Source: Fictibacillus phosphorivorans (lineage in GTDB: Bacteria > Bacillota > Bacilli > Bacillales > Fictibacillaceae). Taken from it: a stretch of 64,000 bases of DNA. The stretch covers positions 930,001 to 994,000 of the forward strand of contig NZ_VDZU01000001.1 in the NCBI RefSeq assembly GCF_007673525.1, given 5' to 3'. Below, in pieces: positions 33,627 to 43,193 of this stretch (the stretch's first letter is position 1; each line of letters begins with the position of its first letter). The notes beneath the pieces were generated by a model. It was not told the DNA's origin. It made no database searches and saw only the letters and a list, made by a program, of their open reading frames with translations. The translations under genes were made by a program, and so were the position numbers.

Positions 33627-33641
33627 ATAAGATGTAGCATG

Positions 33642-33667
33642 AGACAGTCATATAGACTGTCTTTTTG
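33642..33667 (+). terminator. Terminator of yusU
   Basis: AGACAGTC and GACTGTCT are perfectly complementary around a 5-base loop, followed by five T. Confidence 0.8.
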
Positions 33668-34012
33668 ATTGCAAGCTATTCATTTTCTGCTACTATCGGT
33701 GATATGAAGGTAGTTACAGGTGGTGAGAGGACGTTTTCAGGTGGAACGGAAGGTGTTGGCGGTGAAACATTGTATTGTATCGGTGAAACTGAGCCATTTA
33801 CCAGTGAACGTGTAAGAAATATAAAAACACATACCGTAAACATCACACCATATCAGTAGGCATGTTAAAACCACTATTTACATGAAAAATATTTTTAATA
33901 TTGCAAAATCGACAATATTCGCAAAAAAAATGATATATTTAAAGCGGTTACAACAGAGAAAGAATTTAACCAATCTTATTTTATATTTTAAGGGTATTAG
34001 GGGGTAATTGGA

Positions 34013-34930
34013 TTGGAACAACTTATGCGCAATTTTTTCTTATTTCTTGCTAAAAATAAATCGTTAACCAACCTTGCTAAAAGATACGGTCTACGTTTCG
34101 GAGCAGGTCGTTTTGTGGCAGGTGCAACACTTGATAGTTCTATATCTGCTATCAAACGTTTGAACGAAAAGGGAATGCCAGTTACGATCGATCATCTGGG
34201 TGAGTTTGTCGATAACGAACGCGAAGCAGCCGAAATGACTCAGCATTGTATAGATGCAATAAAAGCTATCAGCAAAGAAAAGCTGGATTCACAGCTTTCT
34301 TTAAAAATGACTTCCATGGGGCTAGACATTAGTGACGAACTTGTGTTGAGTAACATGAGAAAGATTATGGATGCAGCAACAAAACACAACGTTTTCATTA
34401 CGATTGATATGGAAGACTATTCTCGTTGTGAAAAAACGCTTGAAATCTTCAAGATGCTAAAAAGTGAATATGATAACATTTCAACAGTTATCCAAGCTTA
34501 TTTGTATCGCTCACTAGAAGATGTTCAAACGTTAGACGAATATCATCCGAACTTGCGATTAGTAAAAGGTGCTTACAAAGAACCGCAAACTGTCGCATAC
34601 CCGGAAAAGAGCGATGTTGATAATAACTTTAAAAAGCTGATCGAAACTCATCTTTTAAACGGAAACTATACAGCGATTGCAACACATGATGATGAGATCA
34701 TTCAATATACTAAAGACCTGGTTGAAAAACACAAGATTCCATATGATCAATTTGAGTTTCAGATGTTGTACGGAATTCGTGTAGAACGACAAGATCAGCT
34801 GATGCAAGAAGGCTACAAGATGCGAATCTATGTACCATACGGAAACGACTGGTATGGTTACTTCATGAGACGTCTTGCTGAACGTCCGGCAAACGTTGTG
34901 TTCGTATTAAAAGGTGTGTTTGGAAAATAA
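34013..34930 (+). CDS. fadM: Proline dehydrogenase (FadM/PutB type)
   Basis: A 305-residue FAD enzyme oxidising proline to pyrroline-5-carboxylate. TIM-barrel motifs include PVTIDHLGEFV, FITIDMED, LRLVKGAYKEP, IATHDDE, and the C-terminal substrate block YGNDWYGYFMRRLAERP with its two conserved Arg. It starts at TTG with AGGGGG upstream. In Bacillus subtilis the gene next to fadNAE is yusM/fadM; here it is separated from fadN by its own terminator and a repeat. Confidence 0.92.
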   Translation: MEQLMRNFFLFLAKNKSLTNLAKRYGLRFGAGRFVAGATLDSSISAIKRLNEKGMPVTIDHLGEFVDNEREAAEMTQHCIDAIKAISKEKLDSQLSLKMTSMGLDISDELVLSNMRKIMDAATKHNVFITIDMEDYSRCEKTLEIFKMLKSEYDNISTVIQAYLYRSLEDVQTLDEYHPNLRLVKGAYKEPQTVAYPEKSDVDNNFKKLIETHLLNGNYTAIATHDDEIIQYTKDLVEKHKIPYDQFEFQMLYGIRVERQDQLMQEGYKMRIYVPYGNDWYGYFMRRLAERPANVVFVLKGVFGK

Positions 34931-34942
34931 ATAGTAGTATGC

Positions 34943-34979
34943 AAGAGGAGTCTGTCTTAAACACAGGCTCCTCTTTTTT
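34943..34979 (+). terminator. Terminator of fadM
   Basis: AAGAGGAG plus CTGT pairs with ACAG plus CTCCTCTT, followed by TTTTTT. Confidence 0.8.
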
Positions 34980-34982
34980 ATA

Positions 34983-35129
34983 GGTTGTTTTCTAAAGATT
35001 GTGCTTTTAATCCTTCTTTGACTGTTGATTGTATTGGAAGCGGCTCACCGCTCGCCCCGCTGAAAGCGAGCATCTGGAACGTAATCAATTACTTTCAAAT
35101 GCAACAATGAATACGAAAGCCGTCTTTTT
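34983..35129. repeat. Bacillaceae palindromic intergenic repeat, copy 3 (truncated)
   Basis: It keeps the right half (GGCTCACCGC, GCGAGCATCT, outer GCAACAATG) and the left outer arm, but the left GC-rich half with GCGAGACTCC is missing. It begins directly at the fadM terminator. Confidence 0.6.
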
Positions 35130-35291
35130 AACGAAGAACTTTGGCGACAATCCTTTAAATAAACCATAGGCATCACACCTGCATAAGATGGAAATAAAAG
35201 TTTACAAAAGAAAAAAACCTCAACTATTGCTAAAATTCAGAATATATTTTATATTGGATATAGGGTAACAAATTTTTTTATGGATAAAAAA

Positions 35292-35309
35292 TGAATGAGT
35301 ATTCATTCA
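35292..35309 (+). promoter_or_regulatory. FadR-type operator of the fadNAE operon
   Basis: TGAATGA-GTAT-TCATTCA is a perfect 7-bp inverted repeat 20 bases before the fadN start. It matches the site of the TetR-family repressor FadR, which is released by long-chain acyl-CoA in Bacillus. Confidence 0.85.
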
Positions 35310-35328
35310 ATAAAGGAGGAAGACCATC

Positions 35329-37725
35329 TTGTCTCGTGAAATCCGTAAAGCTGCCGTACTGGGTTCTGGTGTAATGGGATCAGGCATAGCCGCTCATCTA
35401 GCAAACGTCGGAATACCAACATTACTATTGGATATTGTACCGCCTTCTTTAAGTGAAGAGGAAAAAGCAAAAGGGATCACTGAAGATCATCCTGCATTCC
35501 GCAACAAATTCACTCTATCTGCAACACAAAAACTATTAAAGCAAAAGCCCGCTCCACTTGCCGTGAAAGAAAATCTCGAATTAATCTCAATCGGTAACCT
35601 TACCGATGATCTTGAAAAATTAAAAGATGTAGACTGGATCATTGAGGTAGTTGTTGAACGCTTAGATGTGAAACAAAAACTTTTTGAAAAAGTAGATCAA
35701 TATAGAAAACCTGGAAGCATCATCACTTCAAACACATCAGGCATCTCAATTCGTGCTATGGCTGAAGGACGTTCTGAAGATTTTAAAGCAAACTTTTTAG
35801 GAACGCACTTTTTCAATCCACCACGATACTTAAAGCTTCTTGAAATCATCCCTACAGAGGACACGAAACCAGAAGTTGTTCAATTCATGCGCAGTTTTGG
35901 TGAGAACGTGCTTGGTAAAGGTGTAGTTGAAGCAAAAGATACGCCTAACTTTATCGCGAACCGCATCGGAACATATGGACTGATGGTCACGATGCAAGAG
36001 ATGATGAAACAAGGTTACAGTGTAGGTGAAGTAGACTCTGTTACGGGTCCATTAATCGGCCGTCCAAAATCTGCAACGTTTAGAACACTTGATGTTGTCG
36101 GGCTGGATACTTTCCTTCATGTTGCTAGAAATGTTTATGAGCAAGTTGACGGAAAAGAAAAAGAAGTGTTTGAGATACCTGATTTCTTAAACGAGATGGT
36201 GGACAAAGGATGGACTGGGAGCAAGACAGGTCAAGGCTTCTATCTGAAACAAAGAAGTAAAGCAGGCAGTGAAATCTTAGAGCTCGATCCAGCTACATTG
36301 GAATATAAACCGCGCTCCAAAATGAAAACAGCTACACTCGAAGCTGCAAAACAGATGAAGACAACAAACCAAAAAGTGAAAGCGCTTTTATATAGTGATG
36401 ACCGTGCAGGAAAATTGTTATGGGACATTATTAAACCGGTTCTATTATATTCTGCAGAAAAATGTTATGAAATTGCTGATGACCTTGTCGCGATCGACCA
36501 AGCAATGAAATGGGGATTTGGATGGGAGCATGGTCCATTTGAGATTTGGGATGCGATCGGCGTACCTGAATCTGTAGAACGAATGAAATCTGAAGGAGAG
36601 ACAATTCCTGGTTGGGTAGAAGAACTTCTTCAATCCGAGAAAAACTCTTTCTATACAAAAACAGAAGGTGATCGCTCTTACTATCACCACGGAAGCTATC
36701 TTCCTGTGGAAGAGAACAAAAAAGTTGTTCATTTGAGCCGTTTAAAAGAAAAAGGCAATGTGATCACAAAGAATGGTGGAGCAACACTAATCGATCTTGG
36801 TGATGATGTTGCGGGTCTTGAGTTCAATTCTCCAAATAATGCGATCGGACCTGAAATTATTATGATGCTTCATCAGGCGATCGATGAAGTAGAAAAGAAT
36901 TATAAAGGGTTAGTGATTGGTAACCAAGGCAAGAACTTCTGTGTTGGTGCCAACTTGATGCTTATCCTCATGGAAGCACAAGATGACAATTTCTTTGAAC
37001 TCGACATGATGGTTCGTCAATTCCAGCAAGCGATGGCAAGAGTTCGCTATAGTGCAAAACCTGTCGTTGCGGCTAACTTCGGAATGACGCTAGGTGGCGG
37101 AGTTGAAGTATCACTTCCTGCAGCAAGACTTCAAATGTCATCTGAAACGTATATGGGGCTTGTTGAAACGGGAGTTGGCTTAATTCCAGGTGGTGGCGGA
37201 AACAAAGAGCTTTACCTTCGTTTGTTAGAGCAGCTGCCAGAAGGTGCAAAGGGAGATCTGCAAAAAGTTGCGAACCAAGCTTTTGAAACGATTGCGATGG
37301 CTAAAGTTTCAACTTCCGCTCAAGAAGCACGTAAGCTAGGATTCTTACGAAATGAAGATAGCATCTCCGTAAATGGCGATCATCTCTTGCATGATGCTAA
37401 AACACAAGTGCTTGCGTTAGAAAGTGTTGGTTATACACCGCCTGTAAGAAAGAAGATTCCAGTGGTTGGTGAAGCAGGATATGCGACACTTGCACTAGGA
37501 GCACAGACGATGCACTTCAGCCAATACATTTCAGAGCACGATCTAAAGATCGCAAAGAAACTAGCCTTTGTTTTAGCTGGAGGAAGAGTACCAGAAGGAA
37601 CTTTGGTAGACGAACAATACTTACTAGATTTGGAGAGGGAAGCATTCCTAAGTCTAGCTGGAGAACCAAAAAGCCAGGCAAGAATGCAGCACATGCTTGT
37701 TAAAGGCAAGCCGCTAAGAAACTAA
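35329..37725 (+). CDS. fadN: FadN: 3-hydroxyacyl-CoA dehydrogenase / enoyl-CoA hydratase
   Basis: A 798-residue bifunctional beta-oxidation enzyme. The N-terminal NAD domain has VLGSGVMGSGIAAHLANVG (residues 8-26). The dehydrogenase C-domain has GTHFFNPPRYLKLLEIIP and FIANRIGTYG. The C-terminal crotonase domain (about 460-680) has GNQGKNFCVGANLMLIL and FGMTLGGGVEVSLPAARL, which form the oxyanion hole. It hydrates enoyl-CoA and oxidises the 3-hydroxy product. Start is TTG with AAAGGAGGAAG upstream, directly after the FadR operator. First gene of fadN-fadA-fadE. Confidence 0.95.
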   Translation: MSREIRKAAVLGSGVMGSGIAAHLANVGIPTLLLDIVPPSLSEEEKAKGITEDHPAFRNKFTLSATQKLLKQKPAPLAVKENLELISIGNLTDDLEKLKDVDWIIEVVVERLDVKQKLFEKVDQYRKPGSIITSNTSGISIRAMAEGRSEDFKANFLGTHFFNPPRYLKLLEIIPTEDTKPEVVQFMRSFGENVLGKGVVEAKDTPNFIANRIGTYGLMVTMQEMMKQGYSVGEVDSVTGPLIGRPKSATFRTLDVVGLDTFLHVARNVYEQVDGKEKEVFEIPDFLNEMVDKGWTGSKTGQGFYLKQRSKAGSEILELDPATLEYKPRSKMKTATLEAAKQMKTTNQKVKALLYSDDRAGKLLWDIIKPVLLYSAEKCYEIADDLVAIDQAMKWGFGWEHGPFEIWDAIGVPESVERMKSEGETIPGWVEELLQSEKNSFYTKTEGDRSYYHHGSYLPVEENKKVVHLSRLKEKGNVITKNGGATLIDLGDDVAGLEFNSPNNAIGPEIIMMLHQAIDEVEKNYKGLVIGNQGKNFCVGANLMLILMEAQDDNFFELDMMVRQFQQAMARVRYSAKPVVAANFGMTLGGGVEVSLPAARLQMSSETYMGLVETGVGLIPGGGGNKELYLRLLEQLPEGAKGDLQKVANQAFETIAMAKVSTSAQEARKLGFLRNEDSISVNGDHLLHDAKTQVLALESVGYTPPVRKKIPVVGEAGYATLALGAQTMHFSQYISEHDLKIAKKLAFVLAGGRVPEGTLVDEQYLLDLEREAFLSLAGEPKSQARMQHMLVKGKPLRN

Positions 37726-37740
37726 GGGGGGAAGAACTCA

Positions 37741-38922
37741 ATGTTAAAAGAGGCAGTAATAGTAGCAGGTGCTAGAACAGCAGTCGGTAAAGCGAAAAAA
37801 GGTTCTTTTGCACATATGAGACCAGACGAACTAGCAGCGGTAACCATTAAAGAAACGTTGAAACGTGCAGGTGATTATAACGGAGAGATTGATGATTTGA
37901 TCATCGGATGTGCTGTTCCTGAAGCAGAACAAGGGATGAACATGGCTCGTTTGATCGGTGCTAGAGCAGGTTTACCTGAAACTGTACCAGCGATCACAAT
38001 CAACCGTTTTTGTTCATCTGGTTTGCAAAGTATTGCGTATGGTGCAGAAAAAATCATGCTCGGTGCAGCGGAAGCCATTCTTGCAGGCGGAGCAGAATCG
38101 ATGAGCCTTGTTCCTGTAGTAGGTCATGTTGTAAAGCCTAACCCTTACTTAGTTGAAACGGTGCCACAATATTACATGGGAATGGGTCATACAGCAGAAG
38201 AAGTAGCGAGACGCTTCGGTATCTCAAGACAAGATCAAGACGAATTTGCTGTAAGAAGTCATCAAAAAGCTGCAGCGGCGATTAAAGACGGCAAATTTAA
38301 CGACGAGATCGTTCCTGTACATGTGATGAAACGCTGGTTAGATGAACAATCAAAGCTGGTGGAAAAAGAGATTGCTGTGTCTGTTGATGAAGGTGTACGT
38401 GCTGGAACAACCGTTGATGTACTTAGTAAACTTCGTCCGGCATTTACACCGACTGGTTCTGTAACAGCAGGTAACTCTTCACAAACAAGTGATGGCGCTG
38501 CGACGGTTCTTGTTATGAACAGAGAAAAAGCAGAAGCTGAAGGTTTAACGCCATTATTGAAATTCCGTTCTTTTGCAGTGGCTGGCGTAGCTCCAGACAT
38601 TATGGGAGTCGGTCCTGTAGCAGCTATTCCGAAAGCGTTGAAAATGGCTGGGCTAGAACTTTCGGACATCGGCTTGTTCGAGTTGAATGAGGCATTTGCT
38701 TCTCAGAGCGTTCAAGTCATTCGTGAACTGAATCTTCCAGAAGACAAAGTAAACGTGAATGGTGGTGCTATTGCACTTGGCCATCCACTAGGTTGTTCAG
38801 GAACAAAACTAACACTAACTCTATTACACGAGATGAAGCGTCGTAACGAACAGTTCGGAGTTGTAACGATGTGTATCGGCGGTGGAATGGGGGCAGCAGG
38901 CGTATTTGAACTAGTAGGATAA
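37741..38922 (+). CDS. fadA: FadA: acetyl-CoA acyltransferase (thiolase)
   Basis: A 393-residue degradative thiolase cleaving 3-ketoacyl-CoA. The acylated cysteine is Cys91 in [32 protein letters not shown] and [10 protein letters not shown] carry the remaining active-site His and Cys. It begins 15 bases after fadN with GGGGGG upstream, in the same operon. Confidence 0.96.
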   Translation: MLKEAVIVAGARTAVGKAKKGSFAHMRPDELAAVTIKETLKRAGDYNGEIDDLIIGCAVPEAEQGMNMARLIGARAGLPETVPAITINRFCSSGLQSIAYGAEKIMLGAAEAILAGGAESMSLVPVVGHVVKPNPYLVETVPQYYMGMGHTAEEVARRFGISRQDQDEFAVRSHQKAAAAIKDGKFNDEIVPVHVMKRWLDEQSKLVEKEIAVSVDEGVRAGTTVDVLSKLRPAFTPTGSVTAGNSSQTSDGAATVLVMNREKAEAEGLTPLLKFRSFAVAGVAPDIMGVGPVAAIPKALKMAGLELSDIGLFELNEAFASQSVQVIRELNLPEDKVNVNGGAIALGHPLGCSGTKLTLTLLHEMKRRNEQFGVVTMCIGGGMGAAGVFELVG

Positions 38923-38937
38923 CGAGGAGGAGAAAGC

Positions 38938-40722
38938 ATGTCGAATACAGCAGAAAAACAAATCATTGGTGGAAGCTTTTTAATAGAAGACATTTCCGCA
39001 GCAGATATTTATACACCTGAGGATTTTTCAGAAGAACACTTGATGATCGCAAAAACAACGGAAGATTTCGTTGTGAAAGAAGTTGTACCTCAACTTGAAA
39101 AGATGGAAGATCATGATTTTACCGTTTCCAGAAAGTTATTAACAAAAGCGGGAGAACTAGGACTTTTAGGAGCAGATGTACCTGAAGAGTATGGCGGCTT
39201 AGGTCTAGATAAAATTTCTTCTTCACTTATCACAGAAAAATTCGCTCGCGGGCGCGGTTTCTCAATCAGTTACGGAGCGCATGTAGGAATCGGCTCACTT
39301 CCTATCGTTCTTTTTGGAAATGAAGAGCAAAAGAAAAAATACTTACCTGAACTTGCAACAGGTGAAAAGATCGCAGCTTACGCATTAACTGAGCCAGGTT
39401 CTGGATCAGATGCACTTGGCGCAAGAACGACAGCAAAACTTAACGCTGAAGGCACTCATTACGTATTGAACGGTGAGAAGCAATGGATCACAAACTCTGC
39501 ATTCGCTGACGTTTTCGTAGTATATGCAAAAATCGATGGTGAACAGTTCACAGCCTTCATCGTTGAAAGAGATTATAAAGGCGTTTCCACAGGACCAGAA
39601 GAGAAGAAGATGGGAATCAAAAGTTCTTCCACACGTACTCTTATCCTAGAAGATGTAGAAGTACCAAAGGAAAATCTTCTATGGGAAGCAGGAAAAGGGC
39701 ATCTGATCGCCTTTAATATCCTGAACATCGGTCGTTACAAGCTCGCATTAGGATGTGTAGGGGCGGCAAAACGCGCATTCGAAGTATCTGTAAAATACGC
39801 GAACGAGCGTCAACAGTTCAAGCGTAAGATCAGTTCTTTTAGCCTTATTCAAGAAAAGCTTGCGAACATGGCTGTCCAAACGTATGCAGCTGAAAGTTCT
39901 GTATACCGCACAGTAGGTCTTTTTGAAAACCGTCTAGGCGCTCTATCTGAAGAAAAACAAAAAGATGGTCGTGAATTAGCAAAGGCAATCGCAGAGTATG
40001 CGATCGAATGTTCACTGAACAAAGTGTCAGCTTCAGAAGTGTTGGACTATGTAGTAGACGAAGGCGTTCAAATCCATGGTGGATACGGCTTTATGTCTGA
40101 ATATGAGATCGAAGGTGCATACCGCGATTCTCGTATCAACCGTATCTTTGAAGGAACGAACGAGATCAACCGTTTGTTAGTACCAGGAACACTTGTAAAA
40201 AAAGCGATGAAAAACGAATTGCCACTTATTCAAAAAGCAACTCAGCTTCAACAAGAGCTTATGATGCTAATGCCTGTGGAAGTAGGTACGGAAAGCTTGG
40301 ATCAAGAAAAATATCTTGTGTCTATGGCTAAGAAGATTTTCTTGATGACTGCTGGATTAACCGTTCAAAAGTTTGGACCTAAGTTAGAGCAAGAGCAAGA
40401 AGTATTATCAAACTTAGCCGATATCATTAGTGAAGTGTACAACATGGAATCTGTTCTCTTACGTACGGAAAAAGCTATCGAAAGATCTGGAGCTGAAAAG
40501 GCAAAACAAAAACTTCTATACACAGAAGTATATTGTCAAGAGGCGTTCAACCGCATCGAAGCTCACGCAAAAGAATCTATCATTGCTGTTGAAGAAGGCG
40601 ACATGCTCCGCATGATGTTGTCCGCGTTAAAGAAACTGACGCGTCACACACCTATTAATGTGATTAAGAAGAAGCGCGAACTCGCGGTTCAGCTTCTTGA
40701 AGAAGAACGCTATATCGTTTAA
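38938..40722 (+). CDS. fadE: FadE: acyl-CoA dehydrogenase
   Basis: A 594-residue FAD enzyme catalysing the first beta-oxidation step. [20 protein letters not shown] and [18 protein letters not shown] line the FAD/substrate pocket. [21 protein letters not shown] and the catalytic-Glu segment [15 protein letters not shown] are in the C-terminal part. The extra C-terminal domain of about 170 residues is typical of Bacillus FadE. AGGAGGAG lies before ATG, 15 bases after fadA. The operon ends at the terminator at 40766. Confidence 0.95.
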   Translation: MSNTAEKQIIGGSFLIEDISAADIYTPEDFSEEHLMIAKTTEDFVVKEVVPQLEKMEDHDFTVSRKLLTKAGELGLLGADVPEEYGGLGLDKISSSLITEKFARGRGFSISYGAHVGIGSLPIVLFGNEEQKKKYLPELATGEKIAAYALTEPGSGSDALGARTTAKLNAEGTHYVLNGEKQWITNSAFADVFVVYAKIDGEQFTAFIVERDYKGVSTGPEEKKMGIKSSSTRTLILEDVEVPKENLLWEAGKGHLIAFNILNIGRYKLALGCVGAAKRAFEVSVKYANERQQFKRKISSFSLIQEKLANMAVQTYAAESSVYRTVGLFENRLGALSEEKQKDGRELAKAIAEYAIECSLNKVSASEVLDYVVDEGVQIHGGYGFMSEYEIEGAYRDSRINRIFEGTNEINRLLVPGTLVKKAMKNELPLIQKATQLQQELMMLMPVEVGTESLDQEKYLVSMAKKIFLMTAGLTVQKFGPKLEQEQEVLSNLADIISEVYNMESVLLRTEKAIERSGAEKAKQKLLYTEVYCQEAFNRIEAHAKESIIAVEEGDMLRMMLSALKKLTRHTPINVIKKKRELAVQLLEEERYIV

Positions 40723-40765
40723 TTGATCGGTATTTATTTACGCTAACCTTCAAAATATCTTATCT

Positions 40766-40798
40766 TTCCCTCCTGCATTTTGTAGGAGGGCTTTTTTG
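40766..40798 (+). terminator. Terminator of the fadNAE operon
   Basis: CCCTCCTGCA pairs with TGTAGGAGGG, followed by TTTTTT. Confidence 0.85.
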
Positions 40799-40862
40799 TT
40801 AATAACAGGCTTGTGTTGTAGTTGATTTACGTTTGAGGTACTCGCTTCAAGTGGATCAGGCA

Positions 40863-40946
40863 ATCCACAAATTTATGAAGTTTATCCACGAATTTTAGCT
40901 TCCAATCCAAAAGTTTTGGTAGTTTATCCGCGAGTCTACAATCTTC
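40863..40946. repeat. Four 21-nt degenerate tandem units (core ATCCRCRAR)
   Basis: Units at 40863, 40884, 40905 and 40926 each begin ATCC and keep a 21-base register exactly: ATCCACAAA, ATCCACGAA, ATCCAAAAG, ATCCGCGAG. Unit ends diverge. It begins 65 bases after the fadE terminator. The rest of the gap (40799-40862 and 40947-41100) shows nothing recognisable. Confidence 0.6.
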
Positions 40947-41104
40947 GACAATTGCCAACTCTGATTATACCCTCTGTCCATAAAAAGGGAGCAACCTAAA
41001 ACAGGATCTCGTTTTCAACATCTGATAAAACAAATTAACAACGTGCAGAATTTCTTGTTTTATTGGTAACACTAGTTTGTGGTACTATGAGAAGGGGTGA
41101 TATA

Positions 41105-41464
41105 ATGCTACTGAAAGTGTATGAATATCCAAAATGCTCAACTTGCCAAAAAGCAAAAAAATGGCTAAAAGAAAACGATGTAGCCTTTGAGCCTATACAT
41201 ATTGTGGAGAACCCGCCTTCTGCTGATGAACTGAAGAAATTGATCGATCTTAGTGGTTTAGAGATCAAAAAATTCTTTAATACGAGCGGCATGAAGTATC
41301 GTGAGTTGGGTATGAAAGAGAAGATGAAAACAGCTACAGAAGAAGAGCTGCTTGAAATCTTAGCCAGTGATGGCATGCTGATCAAAAGGCCGATCGCGAC
41401 AAACGGCAAAGAGGTTACAGTAGGATTTAAAGAAGAGCAGTTCGAAAACACATGGAAAAAATAA
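41105..41464 (+). CDS. yusI: ArsC/Spx-family protein YusI
   Basis: A 119-residue thioredoxin-fold protein of the ArsC/Spx family. YEYPKCSTCQKAKKWL carries the CxxC motif near residues 10-13. LIKRPIATNGKEVTVGF matches the conserved C-terminal RP region. It could be an arsenate-reductase-like thiol protein or an Spx-type regulator; the YusI subgroup is uncharacterised. GAAGGGGTG before ATG 41105 excludes the longer frame from 41063. Confidence 0.85.
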   Translation: MLLKVYEYPKCSTCQKAKKWLKENDVAFEPIHIVENPPSADELKKLIDLSGLEIKKFFNTSGMKYRELGMKEKMKTATEEELLEILASDGMLIKRPIATNGKEVTVGFKEEQFENTWKK

Positions 41465-41535
41465 CATTGTTACTGACTATAATAAATTAATTATTGTAGT
41501 TATTATAAAACCAAGAAAAGCTGGAGGGATTACAC

Positions 41536-41922
41536 ATGGAATTTCCAAAAGAATTACGCTATTCAGAAGAGCATGAGTGGACAAAAACAGAAGAAGGCAA
41601 TAAAGTTCGTATCGGTATTACAGCATTTGCTCAAGACGAACTAGGAGATATCGTGTTCGTTGAACTTCCTGAAGTAGGAGACGAACTTACTGCGGACGAG
41701 CCTTTCGGAAGCGTAGAATCGGTTAAGACTGTATCTGAATTGTATGCGCCTGTTTCTGGAAAAGTTGTAGAAGTAAATGCAGACCTTGATGATAGCCCTG
41801 AACTTGTTAACGAGTCTCCATATGAAAAAGCTTGGATGGTTGTTGTAGAACTTTCAGATGCTTCTGAGGTTGAAAAGTTAATGACTGCAGAGCAGTACGA
41901 AGAATTAATTAAAGAAGATTAA
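41536..41922 (+). CDS. gcvH: Glycine cleavage system H protein
   Basis: A 128-residue lipoyl carrier protein. The lipoylated lysine is Lys64 in [18 protein letters not shown]. It shuttles the aminomethyl group between P, T and L proteins and, in Bacillus, is also the donor for lipoyl relay to other complexes. GGAGGG precedes ATG. gcvT and gcvP are not here, as in Bacillus subtilis, where gcvH is separate. Confidence 0.96.
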   Translation: MEFPKELRYSEEHEWTKTEEGNKVRIGITAFAQDELGDIVFVELPEVGDELTADEPFGSVESVKTVSELYAPVSGKVVEVNADLDDSPELVNESPYEKAWMVVVELSDASEVEKLMTAEQYEELIKED

Positions 41923-41982
41923 TGAAATCAATCCCTTCAGGAAAGAATAGACATACTGCTATTCTTTTTTGGAGGGATTTTT

Positions 41983-42222
41983 ATGAACCAAGATAAACGA
42001 GATGTTACATCAAGGGTTTTTGGTAAAATGAAGGGCGGATCTATGTCCCTTTATTTGGATAAGGATGAAATTGGACAGATCCGCTTTACAAACCAAGGAA
42101 ACATGTATGAGATGGCTGAGGGTTTTGAATTTGATGCTGACAAGATTTATAAACGTGAAAAGCCTGTAGAATTACCGAATCCTACAAAGTATGTAGATGA
42201 ATGTGATAAAGGTTGGTGCTAA
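41983..42222 (+). CDS. yusG: YusG-like small protein (DUF2553)
   Basis: A 79-residue soluble protein matching YusG: SRVFGKMKGGSMSLYLDKDEIGQIRF at the N-terminus and a C-terminal YVDECDKGWC with two cysteines. Function is unknown. GGAGGG lies before ATG; it sits directly behind gcvH as in Bacillus subtilis. Confidence 0.8.
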   Translation: MNQDKRDVTSRVFGKMKGGSMSLYLDKDEIGQIRFTNQGNMYEMAEGFEFDADKIYKREKPVELPNPTKYVDECDKGWC

Positions 42223-42234
42223 ATTCAACACAAT

Positions 42235-42277
42235 GAGGATGATGTCAACGAGATACTTTGGCAATCATCCTCTTTTT
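42235..42277 (+). terminator. Terminator of the gcvH-yusG unit
   Basis: GAGGATGAT pairs with ATCATCCTC across a 20-base loop, followed by TTTTT. Confidence 0.6.
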
Positions 42278-42281
42278 CATA

Positions 42282-42602
42282 TTAATTTAGTTTGTTTCGT
42301 TCAGCACTGCCGCCTTTCGATCCGATCTTTTGATAGAAACTTTTATCCTGATTTTGGGAAGTAGCCGTACCCCCTTTTTTACCGATTTCTTGATAAAACG
42401 TCTTATTATGTGTGTTAGAGGTAGAACTGCCACCTTTTCTACCGATTTCTTGGAAGAAAGTTGTGCTATGTTTTTTTGATGTGGAGGTACCGCCCTTTTT
42501 TCCAATCTGTTGATAGAATTCTTTCCCGCGTGATTTGGCTGTTTTTTCTCCGCCTAATCTGCCTGCATCAGCTCGGCTCATTTTAGGTTCTGTTTTTGCC
42601 AT
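42282..42602 (-). CDS. gsiB: GsiB-like KGG-repeat stress protein
   Basis: A 106-residue hydrophilic, glycine- and lysine-rich protein with four copies of a 20-residue repeat (FYQ-EIGKKGG-TSTS type) ending in SKGGSAERNKLN. This is the KGG/LEA-group-5 architecture of GsiB, a general stress protein thought to protect against water loss. GGAGGAG lies before ATG. A sigma-B-like promoter is found upstream. The repeats are also visible at DNA level with a 60-base period. Confidence 0.85.
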   Translation of the reverse strand: MAKTEPKMSRADAGRLGGEKTAKSRGKEFYQQIGKKGGTSTSKKHSTTFFQEIGRKGGSSTSNTHNKTFYQEIGKKGGTATSQNQDKSFYQKIGSKGGSAERNKLN

Positions 42603-42639
42603 GAGATGACTCCTCCAATATTCGTTTTATGTCTCCTGA

Positions 42640-42666
42640 ATTCCCTTTATTAACAAGGTGTCAAAC
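42640..42666 (-). promoter_or_regulatory. Sigma-B-like promoter of the KGG-repeat gene
   Basis: Minus strand GTTTGA (42661-42666), 15 bases, GGGAAT (42640-42645), one mismatch in each half to GTTTAA and GGGTAT. gsiB is a classical sigma-B gene. Confidence 0.55.
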
Positions 42667-42842
42667 GCGATTGGGGAGAATTAGTACAAAACGCATACAT
42701 CAAATACAAATAGGTAGGAAAATAGGAAAAAGGGGTATAGTAATAAAGAACATCTCTTGCAGGATTTTAATAAAATAAAGCAAATATATAATCTAAGCGA
42801 TGCATTCATTTTATAGTCTTCAAAGTATAGGAGAGATGAGTA

Positions 42843-43190
42843 ATGAATGAAATCAAAAACAAAGTAATCATTGTCGAAGGTAAATCAGATAAGGATAAGT
42901 TAGCTGCAATCCTGGATGAACCGGTTGAAATTATTTGTACGAATGGAACTTTAGGTTTGGATAAATTAGAAGAGTTGGCATTAGCCATTGAAGATCGGGA
43001 TGTTTATATCCTGGTTGACGCAGATGATGCTGGTCATAAACTAAGAAAGCAACTGCAACGTGAATTACCGAATGCGGAGCATTTATATATTAATAAGATG
43101 TACAGAGAAGTTGCAAAAACACCTCTGATGTACCTAGCAAAGGTATTGGTAGGTGCACACTTTAATATTCAAAAGAATTGTTTAGGATAA
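42843..43190 (+). CDS. yusF: Toprim-domain protein YusF
   Basis: A 115-residue stand-alone Toprim protein. KVIIVEGKSDKDKL holds the catalytic Glu, and DVYILVDADDAGHKLRK holds the DxD metal motif. It resembles the Toprim of RNase M5/OLD-type nucleases, but the substrate is unknown. AGGAGAG lies 9 bases before ATG. The next gene starts 3 bases after its stop. Confidence 0.85.
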   Translation: MNEIKNKVIIVEGKSDKDKLAAILDEPVEIICTNGTLGLDKLEELALAIEDRDVYILVDADDAGHKLRKQLQRELPNAEHLYINKMYREVAKTPLMYLAKVLVGAHFNIQKNCLG

Positions 43191-43193
43191 GCC

